Counted from the stretch's first letter, positions 45,341-55,660 are shown. The stretch is DNA of 64,000 nucleotides from Hydrangea macrophylla (GCA_033977485.1 CM066983.1:59639010-59703009); one strand, 5' to 3'. The notes: generated from the sequence alone by a model not told the origin. Program-made: numbers and translations.

Positions 45341-45608
45341 GGCCCAACAAATTTAGCAAAATTTGCTAACTCATCCCTTGTGTCAATTTCGGTGTCAAAT
45401 TCAGAGTCTGCATAGCATTTCTGTTCAAAATTTGAAACCTTGAAAACCCAAAACTGTTTCGATCATGAACTATTAAGTTGGTCACCCACCTCAACTTTTC
45501 CTTCCAAAAGTAACAATGTATATATATATATATCATAATTACGTGCCAGAATTCTTCATCAGTTAGAAAAATTAGAAAAAAAATTAGTAGAATTATTACA
45601 GCTATGGG

Positions 45609-46461
45609 CTTTTTAAAAATTGAAAGGAAATCTTTTTAAAATCACAAAAATATTTAAATCAACTTTTAAAATTTTTTAAATAGGACAAAATTACACTATT
45701 GCCCTCATCTTCTTCCTCTTCATAAAAAAGAAACCCCAATCTAACTTAACCCTAACTAGACAACACCACTGGGTCCGCCACCACTACCACCACCAACCAA
45801 CCAACAAACACTACCACACCGACCAGCACCAACACAACCACCACCACCAACCAACCAACTAATACCACCGGCTAACCCATCCTTCAGTTTTTTTTTTTGG
45901 AAAATGCTAATCTTAAATTGTAACTTCTATGAATTTTTCGCGATTTCCATTGATTCCGGTAACCTCCACGGATTTCACAGAAGGAGCAAGTCTATAATGC
46001 ATTAGGTGCCAGTGGTACAATGTGGGGAACACGTACTCTAAAACGTATCGAGTGCAAGTCACGACAACATGTTCTATACTTGCTCCCTACACGTTTCAGA
46101 CTTGCTCCCCACGTTATACCACTAGCACCCGATGCATTTTACACTTGCTCCTTTTGCGGAATCCATGGAGGTCGTTAAAATCAATAGAAGTCGTAGAAAA
46201 TTCATAGAGCTAGGTTACACTTTAAGACTAGCATTTTTAAAAAATAAAAGGACCGGGCTGGTGTGTGGGGGGGTGGGGGTGGAGGGGGGGGGGGGGGGGG
46301 GGGGGCGGTGGCGTTGGGGTTTGCTCAAGGTTATCTTGGTGAAAACGAAGAAGATGAGGGTAAAAGTGTATTTTTATTGTGTCTTATTTAGGAAAACATT
46401 AAAAGTTGATGTAAAATTAATTTGATAGATTTAAATAGATTTTTTTTCAATTTTCAAAAAA
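45609..46461. mobile_element. Non-autonomous long-TIR element with internal C/G-rich arms
   Basis: The left arm (TTTTTAAAAATTGAAAGG, AATCAACTTTTAAAATTTT, CCCTCATCTTCTTCCTCTTC) pairs inversely with the right arm (GAAGAAGATGAGGGTAAAAG, ACATTAAAAGTTGATG, TTTCAATTTTCAAAAA) for about 130 bp. The interior has (ACC)n/(CCAAC)n on one side and G-rich sequence with a G22 run on the other. No transposase frame. Confidence 0.65.
46284..46305 (+). repeat. Uninterrupted run of 22 G
   Basis: Twenty-two consecutive G residues inside a G-rich tract (46261-46320). It could fold as a G-quadruplex. Homopolymer length may be affected by sequencing. Confidence 0.9.
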
Positions 46462-47106
46462 CACATGATTGACTTTTAATATGTCCACAAATTCTTGAGT
46501 GATATGTAATAATCTCATTCAAATGTAAGGCAGATGTTCAATTAATAATATACAAAAACACAAGTCTGTACTACGCCCTGTTTAGCAGTCAAACATCAAA
46601 TCGTTGATGTAAATGATACTGGCATTTTATTAGTAGTAATAGGGCAAATTACACTGATCTCCTCTGAGGTATCTGACAATTATAGGGATCTCTCCTGTGT
46701 TTACAAAATTACACTCACCTTTCTTCTATTTTAAAAATGATTGTTATACCCTTAGAGAAATCATCAAAAAAATTAACTACTACCTTTAAAAATGAAAATA
46801 TATATATATATTAACAATTATGAAAAAAAAAATTAAATCGTCGACAAAATTTTAGTATATAACAAATTAAGCTTTTACTGATTTTTTTAAAATAAAAATA
46901 TCAACAGTAAATTTAAAAAAATATAAAATTATCAACAAAATTATCTACTACCACTTTAAAATGAAAATAATAATAACAATAATGAAAAAAAAAATCAACA
47001 AATTTTTTTTTAAAAAGAATTGGCATATTATATTTGTCTGCTTTATATTTTTAAAATTGTAAACTTGCTCCCAACATTGTGAATGAGCTACTCCAATGAA
47101 AGTTAG

Positions 47107-47358
47107 GGTGCATTTGATAAAACTGAAAATTAAGTATGAAAATTTTAAGTGATTTGTATTAGCAAAACTAAAAACGGTGTTTCAAGAACTAAAATAAACT
47201 ACATTCAGTGATTATTTTCAATAGAAAATTTTCACTTAATGTTTTCAGTGGATTTTTGATAGCTTTTTTAATTAAGTGGTACATTATTAAATGCATTGAA
47301 AAAATTAAGTGCTGAAAATTTTTATTTTCACCACTTAATTGGGTTATCAAACACACCC
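47107..47358. mobile_element. hAT-like MITE (252 bp)
   Basis: Ends GGTGCATTTGATAA and TTATCAAACACACCC are inverted. The 6-bp word AGTTAG flanks it at 47101-47106 and 47361-47366, consistent with a decayed 8-bp hAT duplication. The interior is AT-rich. Confidence 0.65.
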
Positions 47359-47394
47359 GTAGTTAGTACATGCCTTGCACGGCCATTGACCTAG

Positions 47395-47427
<33 letters not shown>

Positions 47428-47428
47428 T

Positions 47429-47607
47429 CAAAGATTCTCTAAAGAGGGCGCCCTTTCTTCATTAAAGAGAGGCCTTTGTTTTGACCGTCGGATCGTGTTT
47501 TCATTAAGGACAGTTTTGTCATTTCACAGTTTTTAAACACGATCCGATGGCCAAAACAAAGGCCCTCTCTTTAATAAAGAGTGAGCGCCCTCTTTAGAGC
47601 CTGACTG
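47429..47607 (-). mobile_element. Foldback MITE in (TA)n, copy 1
   Basis: Arms CTCTAAAGAGGGCGCCCTTT and AAGAGTGAGCGCCCTCTTTA (inverse) surround a centre with GTTTTCATTAAGGACAGTTT. The ends differ: CAAAGATTCT on the left, AGCCTGACTG on the right. (TA)n tracts abut both sides. The orientation is opposite to copy 2. Confidence 0.85.
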
Positions 47608-47888
47608 TATATATATGTATATATATATGAGACTCCACTGAGCATTTTTTTTTTAATAAAGCAGACAAAAATGCAATATAATTTTTCATTTTTTTTAAAA
47701 AAAAATTGTTGATGTTTTTTTTTTCATTATTGTTATTATTATTTTTATTTTAAAATGGTAGTAGATAATTTTGTTGATGATTTTTTATATTTTTAAATTA
47801 TTATTGATATTTATAATAAATGGTAGTAGATAATTTTGTTGATGATTTTTTATATTTTTAAATTATTATTGATATTTTTAATAAAAGA

Positions 47889-48049
47889 GTACTGTTACGC
47901 TTCCCAAATTTCTTTCCCAAAAGTGTTTCCCAACACATGTGGCAGTGAACCCAATTGATTTTGTTTGGTTGTGATTTTAAAGTGGTTCAACTGTTATCCC
48001 ACTTCAACATCATTTGGGATGAAAATTTGGAAGCATGGTATTCCTCTAA
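47889..48049. mobile_element. Small MITE with CTTCCCAAATTT ends
   Basis: AGAGTACTGTTACGCTTCCC at the left and GGAAGCATGGTATTCCTCT at the right are imperfect inverted repeats. The end resembles the MITE at 50285 (GAGTAATGTTGTGCTTCCC), so both belong to one family. Confidence 0.55.
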
Positions 48050-48438
48050 ATAAATGTTCTAATATATTTCACCTACTACTTAGACAAAAAAGTTAATAGC
48101 TTAATATTAAAAAACTAAATCTGTAAACTATTGTAAGTTACGCTAAAGAATATAAAGCCTAAATTTGAAATTTTTATAAAGTTTGTTTTTCGAGCAGCAA
48201 ATTTTTACAAAGTTAGGGCTTAATACTATAAATCTAAATCTATAAAATTTTCTAATGTATGAATAATTTTATCTAATGCACGCGCGCACACACGTACATA
48301 TATATATAATGAGATAAGGGGTAATTTGGTAATCTTATACTCAAAAAATAGGTAGAAGGGAGGTGAGTGTTATTTTTCAAACTAGAGGGGAGGTCTCTGT
48401 AATTATCATATACCTCAACGGAGGTCAATGTTATAAGT

Positions 48439-48816
48439 CCTTTTTTTTCTTTTTTTTTCTTTTTTTTGTTTTGCTAAGGTAAGTGATACAGGTAGAATAT
48501 CACTAGTCATCAACTAACTAATTATCAGAATAGCTAATGTCTAACTCAATAATTAATGGGTTCATTAGATTTCAGTCCTTTATTGTAGCTTTTTTTTAAA
48601 ATTGATCCATTCTATAAGTCAACTTAGAAATTAGCCCCTTACCTATTTTGAGGACCAAAATACCCCTACTCTAAAAAATCAGGGTTTTAAAGTTCAAAAC
48701 ACAGATTTGTTATATATATATATAGAAAGAGAAAGAATTAAAAAACAAAATTTAATAAATACCCCAACTCCCATAAATCAGGGTTTTTAAATTCAAAACC
48801 TTGATTTGTCATATAC

Positions 48817-48866
<50 letters not shown>

Positions 48867-48870
48867 AACA
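48439..48870. repeat. Duplicated segment and (TA)n(GA)n microsatellites
   Basis: AAATCAGGGTTTT...TTCAAAAC...GATTTGT followed by a (TA)n tract and GA-rich sequence occurs twice (about 48676-48735 and 48776-48864). The second copy ends in a long (TA)n(GA)n. No gene. Confidence 0.75.
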
Positions 48871-48879
48871 AAGAAATTT

Positions 48880-49090
48880 TATCTGTGAGAAATTTCTCAC
48901 ATTTTTAACGTATTTGGTGAAATTTCTCACCAAATAAAAACAAACTGTCAAAATACCAATCGCATGTGAGAAATTTAATCTATTACGGTGAGAAATTTCT
49001 CACATTTTTTCTCACCTAATAAAAACAAATTTCTCACCTTTAAAACTCAAAAGTAAAACTCCCTCACTTTGTGAGAAATTACTCACACTG
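48880..49090. repeat. GTGAGAAATTTCTCAC palindrome repeats
   Basis: The 16-bp perfect palindrome GTGAGAAATTTCTCAC occurs at about 48884 and 48990, with partial copies (AAATTTCTCACC) at about 48921, 49028 and 49070. The intervening CAAACTGTCAAAATAC word is also repeated. Confidence 0.8.
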
Positions 49091-49207
49091 TTGAAAATTC
49101 ATACACAAACTGTCAAAATACTAAAATGCAACAACAACACACATGGATTTGATTGAAAAATTCTCAGTTCTAGAATGTTAATAGAAGTTAATAATACAAA
49201 TTTCTCA

Positions 49208-49280
49208 CAAAAAAAAAAAAAACAAACAAACAAACAAACAAACAAACAAAAAAAAACAAACAAACAAACAAACAAAACAA
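49208..49280. repeat. (CAAA)n microsatellite
   Basis: An A-run followed by about 14 CAAA units with one A-rich interruption. Reading frames here are artefacts. Confidence 0.95.
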
Positions 49281-49440
49281 AGCAAAATTTTCTCACCTTA
49301 TCCAAGTCGCTAAGGACAAAAGGCCTAATTCAAGTCCCAATGTTACGTGTAACTAAGTCAATTCCAGTACGGATCAAATTAAGAACCATATACACATATA
49401 CATATATATAGAGAAAGTTTTATAGATATATATATATATA

Positions 49441-49620
49441 CAGTCAGGCTATAAAGAGGGCGCCCTTTCTTTATTAAAGAGAGGACCTTTGTTTTAGCCG
49501 TCGGATCGTATTTTCATTAATGAGAGTTTTGTCATTTCACAGTTTTTTAACACAATCCAACGGCCAAAACAGAAGTCCTCTCTTTAATAAAGAGAGGTGG
49601 CCCTCTTTAGAGAATCTTTG
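49441..49620 (+). mobile_element. Foldback MITE in (TA)n, copy 2
   Basis: It starts CAGTCAGGCTATAAAGAGGG and ends GGCCCTCTTTAGAGAATCTTTG, with a foldback interior and the centre GTATTTTCATTAATGAGAG. It is flanked by (TA)n on both sides (49420-49440 and 49621-49638). It is a close relative of copy 1 in opposite orientation. Confidence 0.88.
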
Positions 49621-49638
49621 TATATATATATATATATA

Positions 49639-50284
49639 CAACGAAACAGATATACAGAGAAAGTTTTATGAAAGGCCAACACAAACAGTGAGGACGGAAA
49701 GCTGGAAGTCTCTGTCGCTAAGAATGATGAGAAGAAGAGAGAGAAGCACTAGACCTTGCAGAGATGAAAACACCATTGATTGAGTATTGTAAGTGGCTCA
49801 ATCTAGAGAGAGAGAGAGAGTCGTGATAGAGGCACAGTAAGAATGAGAGATAGAGAAACGGTTTGTATTTATTTGGAAATACATTAAAATAATATGCATT
49901 AAAACATCTCACATTGATGACGGTAATGTCTCCACTAAGACATTATTCGTAATTATCCTCTCTCTTCTCTTTCCAATATCCTCTCTCCTCTCTTTCCAAA
50001 TTTGACTATCCACTATTGCATTTGACTATCTAATATATAGAGGCACATATTTTAGGAAATAATGTCTCCCCTAATTAATGCAAATTGGTTGCTATATATA
50101 TATTTGTATATATTCTGTCAATGGTAAATTTGTCATAAATAAATTCACCAAATTGGGGAAAGGACCAATTTTTAAGTTAAAACACGAATTAAGGATCAAT
50201 TTATATCTTAGGAAAGTCAAAGTGACTAAATACATGTTGACCCAATACTGAAGGACTAAATTGTATATTTCTAATAATTCAATA
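49639..50284. other. Spacer
   Basis: AT-rich with a (GA)n tract near 49805-49820 and a duplicated CCTCTCTCTTCTCTTTCC word near 49957-49990. No gene recognised. Confidence 0.4.
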
Positions 50285-50480
50285 GAGTAATGTTGTGCTT
50301 CCCAAAATTTGTGTCCCAAAATTTGCATCACAAATGTTACTCAAATAATTATAACAATGGGCCCACTGAACTTTGATTAGAGTAATGTTGGAGTGACCCC
50401 ACTTTTATTAAAAGTGATTTCACTGCCACATGTATTTAGAAAGCATTTGAATTCAAAATTTAAGAAACACAACATTATTG
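50285..50480. mobile_element. MITE with GTGCTTCCCAAAATTTG ends (about 196 bp)
   Basis: TAATGTTGTGCTTCCCAAAA at the left pairs with TAAGAAACACAACATTATT at the right. An internal TTAGAGTAATGTTGGAGTG at about 50378 suggests nesting or an internal duplication. Same family as 47889-48049. Confidence 0.65.
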
Positions 50481-51134
50481 ATTTAATGATGTGATTTCAT
50501 ATGGTAGATGTGATTTCATATGGTAACAGTTGAATACATTTTGTTGAAGCAAATAGACACCTTATATAATTAGTGGACAAACACCATCAAATAATAAATG
50601 CGAATATTATGCATGGAAGGCTCAGTTCGATCTAAGGATTTAGAGAAGAAAATGGAAAGAAATCTTGTTTATATAGTGTTCTTCTTCATGCTTAAACAAT
50701 AATATTAGACGTGCTCTGAAAAAAAAAAAAAAAAAAAACATTAGAAGTTAAAACTTTTCAATATATTCCTATCCAAAAAAAAGCCAATATATGCTTTGAG
50801 CACAATAAAAGAGCAAGACAAGTGACTCACAAAATAAAACATATATATACATATATTTATTTATTTATTTTTCACTATGTTTTCCTCATTATTTTCCTTA
50901 TTAACCAATAAAATTTTTTTTTTCAGTGTGCTCATTTCCTTTCCGTCACCACATCCATAAACCAAACAAATCCTAATAACAACAATTCCATGCTTAGGGA
51001 ACTTTTAGCACCTTGATTGGACCCTACTCAACTTTTAATTGTACCCATTTCCAGTCCTTTTGCAATGACCTGAAAGAAGGCATGGTGTTCAAACTTCTCA
51101 AAACTTGTTCTTATTTTTGCTGTTGAAAAAAAAG
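50481..51134. other. AT-rich spacer
   Basis: Contains an A20 run (about 50719-50738), (TTTA)n near 50855 and T-tracts. No gene recognised. Confidence 0.4.
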
Positions 51135-52067
51135 GATGGGAGGAAAGCAACTATAGTTGACCTACCTTCCTGGGCGTGACCACGGGAGCCACCTACCTGT
51201 GGGCCTGAGTTACTCGACGGAATGCCCCCCGTGAAAGGTGCACTAACCAAGGAGCTTGGTTGGCCAAAGTTGTCCCCTCACCCCACCGAAGCACCACAGT
51301 GGAGATCCGTAATGTGTATAACAATCGCGGCCAAACTGTCTAGTTTAACTATGCAAGGAACTTATTAGTTGGAACCCTCCTTGTGCAGGTTACTTCAAGT
51401 TGAATACCGATGGTGTGTGCAAAGTGAACCTTGGGAGATTAGAGATAGCTCGGGTGTTTGGAAGAAAGGGTATTGTGGTCAGATAAAGCACTGAACAAGC
51501 CTACGTGCGAAATTGGAAAGTATCCGAAGAGGATTGATCATGGTGATCAATCAAGGATGAGATAAGGTTATTATCAAGACGGATTCTGAAGTTGCTTGCA
51601 ACCTTTTGGTGGAAGCTCCGGTTAACCACCCCTCTGAAAGCCTTATTGGTTGATTGTGATATTCTCACGAGACAATGCAATGGTACCATGAGCCACACTA
51701 AAAGAGAGGTCAACGTGCCATTTTGTTAGCCAATTTGGGCGTGAATCAGGAGGAGTTTTTGTTGTTTTTGATACTCCTCATGTTTTGCATCTTCCTCTTC
51801 TTGGGGATGCTCTGGGAACTAGCTTCATTAGAGGAAGCTAGGTGTCTTTTCTTTTTTCTTTTTTCTTCCTGTGTTGTTTTGTTTCTTGTTGTTCTGCAAT
51901 TCCTGATATATATATATATATATAAAATAATAAATAAATAAATAAAAACCTATGCAAGGACAGTTCGATGAAAACAAAGTCTCTGCCTTGCATCCCCCCA
52001 GCTCGAATTCGTCACCTATCTGGCCACAAGAAGGGCCCTATCCACTGGGCCACCCACCTCGGTGGTC
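51135..52067 (-). mobile_element. SINE-like repeat split by a LINE
   Basis: On the minus strand, from 52067, the sequence has an A-box-like TGGCCCAGTGG (52052-52042) and a B-box-like GAATTCGAGCTGG about 40 nt later, as in tRNA-derived SINEs. The body (52067-51960) continues after the LINE at 51348-51135, GC-rich relative to its surroundings. The 3' end is uncertain and no A-tail is obvious. The call rests on the box spacing and composition. Confidence 0.45.
51360..51949 (+). mobile_element. 5'-truncated LINE with RNase H-like 3' end and 11-bp target duplication
   Basis: The word CTATGCAAGGA occurs at 51349-51359 and 51950-51960, bracketing the insertion. The plus strand reads WNPPCAGYFKLNTDG, then, with frame breaks, IIKTDSEVACNLLVEAP and a tail resembling the C-terminal RNase H (RVT_3) domain of plant L1-type LINEs. 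It ends in (TA)n(TAAA)n. Only the 3' ~590 bp were integrated, as is usual for LINE 5' truncation. Confidence 0.82.
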
Positions 52068-52551
52068 AAAGTTCTCATAACTCATTGTCTATCTACATTC
52101 TTATGAATGAATTAGTCGGAAGATATCAATTTAACTAAAGCACATTTTGACTGAAACTGGTCCAAGGATATTTTTGCCTGAATGTGATGTAAGCAGCATA
52201 TAAGGTGTTTCAACGAGTTCTTTTTACTTTCCACTTTGCCCTTGTGATTAGGGCTTCTGCTACCACACAAATGCAAAAGCAACAGCTAATCCAAACATGC
52301 CTTAAAAATAGTTCATATCTTTTTTGACATTTTTTGAAAGGCAAGTGAGAGGAGTTCATAGCTTTAAGTTATGGAATGTAGATGTGAGATTACTTTTAGA
52401 TGTGCAATTACCATTACAGTATTACTATTTAATTTCAAAGAGAGAGTTTGATGGAATCTAGAATGGTTGTATATAAACATGTAATACAAACCTACAAAGA
52501 GAAGTAACATAGAAGCCTTTAACTTGAACTGAGAAGAGATTTATTTGTAGT
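52068..52551. other. Spacer
   Basis: No gene or repeat recognised, apart from its position beside the exon-like segment at 52552-52676. It could include that gene's 3' UTR on the minus strand. Confidence 0.35.
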
Positions 52552-52676
52552 TCACATAATGAGGTCATCAAGAATAGGAGAGCTGAATGGTAGCTTTATG
52601 ACCCCAGAAGCTACAAGGAATGCCAAAATCCACATTGGTAGTATCCATAGAAACATGCCCATCAGAATGTTCTTTC
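52552..52676 (-). CDS. Probable terminal exon of an unidentified host gene
   Basis: On the minus strand a good 3' splice site (TTTGCAG) at about 52677 opens a clean 41-codon frame to a TGA at 52552-52554: KNILMGMFLWILPMWILA, then FLVASGVIKLPF and SSPILDDLIM. The first part is a hydrophobic, membrane-like helix; the end is short and polar. I do not recognise the protein. I could not identify upstream exons (toward higher coordinates) with confidence. It may be part of a small membrane-protein gene or a relic. Confidence 0.45.
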
Positions 52677-52845
52677 CTGCAAAGTAATTCCAAAATATGC
52701 AAAAATAAATTAGGCTATAAGTTCAAGAAATGCTTAGCCAATAAAAATGGATTAATCACCAAGAATTGAGAGGTCGAGATTGCCATGGGTCATGCCAATA
52801 ATATCGAAAAGGGTACAATTAACTATTTTATATATATATACACAT

Positions 52846-53031
52846 AGTCCTTCTAATGAGGAATCCCTCATTTCCCGAAAGTGAGAACTTCCGTTGTCGG
52901 CCGTTAGAGCGTGTTTTCATTAAGGGTACTTCTGTCATTTCACTTCCGTAACGTGGATTAAATGACGATCCAACGGCCACAATAGAAGTCCTCACTTTCT
53001 TAAAATGAGGGATCCCTCATTAGAAGGAGCT
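52846..53031. mobile_element. Foldback MITE in (TA)n, copy 3 (divergent)
   Basis: Arms CCTTCTAATGAGGAATCCCT and AGGGATCCCTCATTAGAAGG are inverted. The centre has GTGTTTTCATTAAGGGTACT and TGTCATTTCAC, shared with copies 1 and 2. (TA)n and (TG)n tracts lie on both sides (52828-52841 and 53034-53062). Confidence 0.8.
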
Positions 53032-53062
53032 CGTGTGTGTGTGTATATATATATATATATAA

Positions 53063-55152
53063 TATGTAGGGATAGAGAGGAACTGAGAGTAGCAACTAAT
53101 GTCTCTGATTGTCCATTATGTGTTCAACTAGTTCTAGATTGGCATATTTGCTAGGCCGTAAGACAACACAAATTCTGTTAAAAATGGATTTTTCTCCATG
53201 ACTTCCAGAATATAGATTTCCCTTTCCTGAGAGAGAGAGAGAGAGATTAACTTTCAGCCAAATACTGAATTATTGATTAAACTACCGACGATCTGGACCA
53301 TATTAAAACTAAACAGAAACCACCTTTGATAGACTTGTAATAGAAACTAGTGGTGAACAACGGAGCACTCCGCCCCGAACATCACCTTCTGACGAAAGGG
53401 GAATTGCAAACTGGGATCAAGCGCAGACAGGAAAAATCACTAACCAGACGGTTAGTTTATTTTCACATGCATTCCGGTGACAAATTTTTTTTAAAAAAAA
53501 ACTTGATCTAGACACCAAAATGCAAGTTATTGAACAGAGTGAAGAAAAAATTACTGTCCGCCCAGTTAGTTGATTTTTTTTCACATACATTCTGGTGAGA
53601 AAAAATATAAGAACTTGTTCCAGAAACCAAAACGCAAGTGTTATTGAAAAGACAGTGGAGAACAGATTACTGCTTTCGCATTATATTTTTTCTTTCTAAA
53701 TCGAATAAAACGATTTGCAACGATCTTTCTTGCTTGCTTCTTCTGGCGAGGAAATGTGTTTAGGTTATGATTTAATTAGAGCATAACCCAAAAAAACAAC
53801 TAAAAATCCCCAAATCTCCATCCGCTCTGAGCTACAACGTGGCCTCAAGAAATGGGAAAACTCATCCTAACTTGAAAAGGGACCTTAAAGATGAAAAGTC
53901 CACAATTAAATACAAATATATATATATATATATGTGTGTATATTTCTTCAAATCGATGTCACTAAAAGAATCTCACTTCACTATTTCCAGGTTTGTTATG
54001 ATTACAGAGGCTACCAACCCAATGACAAGAGAGAATTGTTTCTGTGACTCTCAGGTGCTCAAATAGGTCTCAATTTCCCATCCCTTCAGCCTAGATTTCG
54101 TTTTCGCCAATATAGTTTCAGTAAATCGAGAGAGAAGCAATGAACATGCAATGATATCAATCCACCAGAGACACTGATATTACTTGAATTATACTCCAAT
54201 ATCTTCAAGCTTTAGGAAAATCACAGCACAAAAACTGTGCACTCTAGGATAAAAGTAAAAACTCCCTCAATATATACAAACTAGTTGAATTGCTTTAAAG
54301 ACATTCAAAAGGATGGTTGAACTCGTACACAAGTTGGGCTTTGTGGGACTTGAGGAATGATGATACCCTGCGACCTCAAATTCATACTAGAACCACAATG
54401 ATTAAATTCAGTAAAAACCCAAAACTAAATTCAAGGATACCCGGAGACCTGAATAAGAACCATTGAATCATCACTTTCTCCATGAATACATGACTAAAAA
54501 AATCCAAAGAAAGATTGTCTTTGGTCATAATAAGGATCTGAAATTATCCTAGCTAAGGTCACTGACAGAGAAAACGAAGCATATCAGATGAATTATTGGC
54601 TTTAGCATTCTTGTAGTATCCCAACTCCCAACCATCACACCTCAAAGTGGACCAACATAGTTCAATTTGAATCAAAATGTTTGTTGGAATTGTACAAACT
54701 AAACTACCACCCTATTTATGGAGACTGGCTTGGACCATAATCTAATTAGCGCATGCACTTCATACAAAACTACATATTTTATGGCTTAAAATTCAAACTT
54801 TACAACGTTCTCACTTGAAAGTTGCAATGCGACACATTCATCAAATTTATTAGCTTCCTATTCTTTGCACACACTTATTCAACAATCATAGATTAAACTC
54901 AAAAAAACTCCATTGAAATGGTCATGGATTGTACTCAGCACACGGACTATCTCAGCATATACTGATTTTGTTTTATCTAAAAGAATGCTATGTCCAGTCA
55001 AGAAGTTACCATCCGCCTAATTAATTAAGCAAAATCAGACGACTTTTGCACTTTATGGGAGGATGAATTTTTTTTTAATTACCCTTAGCTCTGTTGGTTC
55101 ATGGATTTCGTGAATGAAATAAAAAGAGAATACTAGGGGAACATTGTTATTA
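53063..55152. other. Spacer, no gene recognised
   Basis: AT-rich. A repeated ACTTGTTCCAGA/ACTTGATCTAGA plus CAAGTTATTG unit occurs at about 53460-53650 (ACATGCATTCCGGTGA versus ACATACATTCTGGTGA), two diverged ~120-bp direct copies. A (TA)n tract lies at about 53918-53935. It could hold introns or exons of the gene ending at 52552, but I cannot show this. Confidence 0.4.
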
Positions 55153-55516
55153 AATTTTGTTTGTTTTTATTTATTTATAAGTAAATGAATTTTATTAAGG
55201 AATTAAAGAGTCTAACAATACAAAAGAAGATACATCATGAGGAAGACCATCAGGGGTTAAGGTACCAGAAAAATACACTCTAGCAGACCATTTAGCAAGA
55301 TTATGGGCTGAGCTACTAGCAGATCTAAGGACTTTTTCAAATTTCCAATTGCCAGCAAAACTTCTATAGTTCTGGATATCATTGCAGATAGACTAAAGCT
55401 TCCAGGCTGGGGAAGAAGCTGAAATAGAATTGAGGGAGGGAGTCACTTTCAAAAGATGACATTATCCCAATTTTGCTCTTGAGCTTTACTGGCATCAAGC
55501 TTAATGACATAGCTTT
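55153..55516 (-). mobile_element. LINE-type RNase H 3' fragment, cut by copia D
   Basis: The minus strand reads VIKLDASKAQEQNWDNVIF, then WNDIQNYRSFAGNWKFEK and SSSAHNLAKWSARVYFSG. This is the RVT_3-type RNase H end found in plant LINEs and some host genes. The frame ends near 55195 and is followed by an A-rich (AATAAA) tail at 55180-55153. The insertion of copia D at 55517 removed it from its 5' part. A host RNase H-like gene cannot be excluded. Confidence 0.6.
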
Positions 55517-55653
55517 TGTAAATGTGTGAAAACACAATATATTGAAATGAAAAGAAGAATACAAGAGCCTATATATAGGCTTCCATCACCTATACTAATA
55601 CACTAGCTAAGCGATGTGGGATTACACATATACAATAATACACACTATTAGCA
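55517..55653 (-). mobile_element. 3' LTR of copia D (137 bp)
   Basis: In element sense it starts TGCTAATAGTGTGTATT and ends TTTTCACACATTTACA. It follows a polypurine tract GCTTGAGGGGGAG. It contains a TATA-like CCTATATATAGGC. The short LTR is typical of Ale-type copia elements. Confidence 0.82.
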
Positions 55654-55660
55654 CTCCCCC

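Larger units (their letters stand above)
44209..45424. mobile_element. Pack-type TIR element carrying a captured kinase fragment
   Basis: AAATGCTACGCAGACTCTGA (44209) is matched inversely by TCAGAGTCTGCATAGCATTT (45401-45420). Pairing continues inward through TTTGACACC, AATTAACACC/GGTGTCAA and GTTAGCAAAT for about 70 bp. Between the TIRs lie a CT-rich leader (CT microsatellites at 44438-44467 and 44506-44552) and a protein-kinase fragment (44678 on). Nothing resembles a transposase. No clear target duplication; I infer a Mutator-like (Pack-MULE) type from the long TIRs. Confidence 0.65.
46642..48438. mobile_element. Mutator-like long-TIR element with nested MITEs
   Basis: The left end (GGGCAAATTACACTGATCTC, CTGAGGTATCTGACAATTAT, TACACTCACCTTTCTTC) is matched inversely by the right end (AGAAGGGAGGTGAGTGTTAT, GTAATTATCATATACCTCAA, GGAGGTCAATGTTAT). 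A second inverted pair lies further in (46930-47000 and 47700-47790: ATTATCTACTACCA / TGGTAGTAGATAAT). The inner right arm is itself partly duplicated (47755-47810 and 47820-47880). Three smaller MITEs lie inside. No transposase. Target duplication not resolved. Confidence 0.65.

Noticed and set aside
49099..49411. Phe/Cys- and Lys/Asn/Thr-rich ORFs
   Set aside because: Translations of the (CAAA)n microsatellite on either strand.
54355..54460. A C/D-box snoRNA (GATGATGA word followed by CTGA)
   Set aside because: The D-box candidate is too far away, there is no terminal stem, and no guide region could be assigned.
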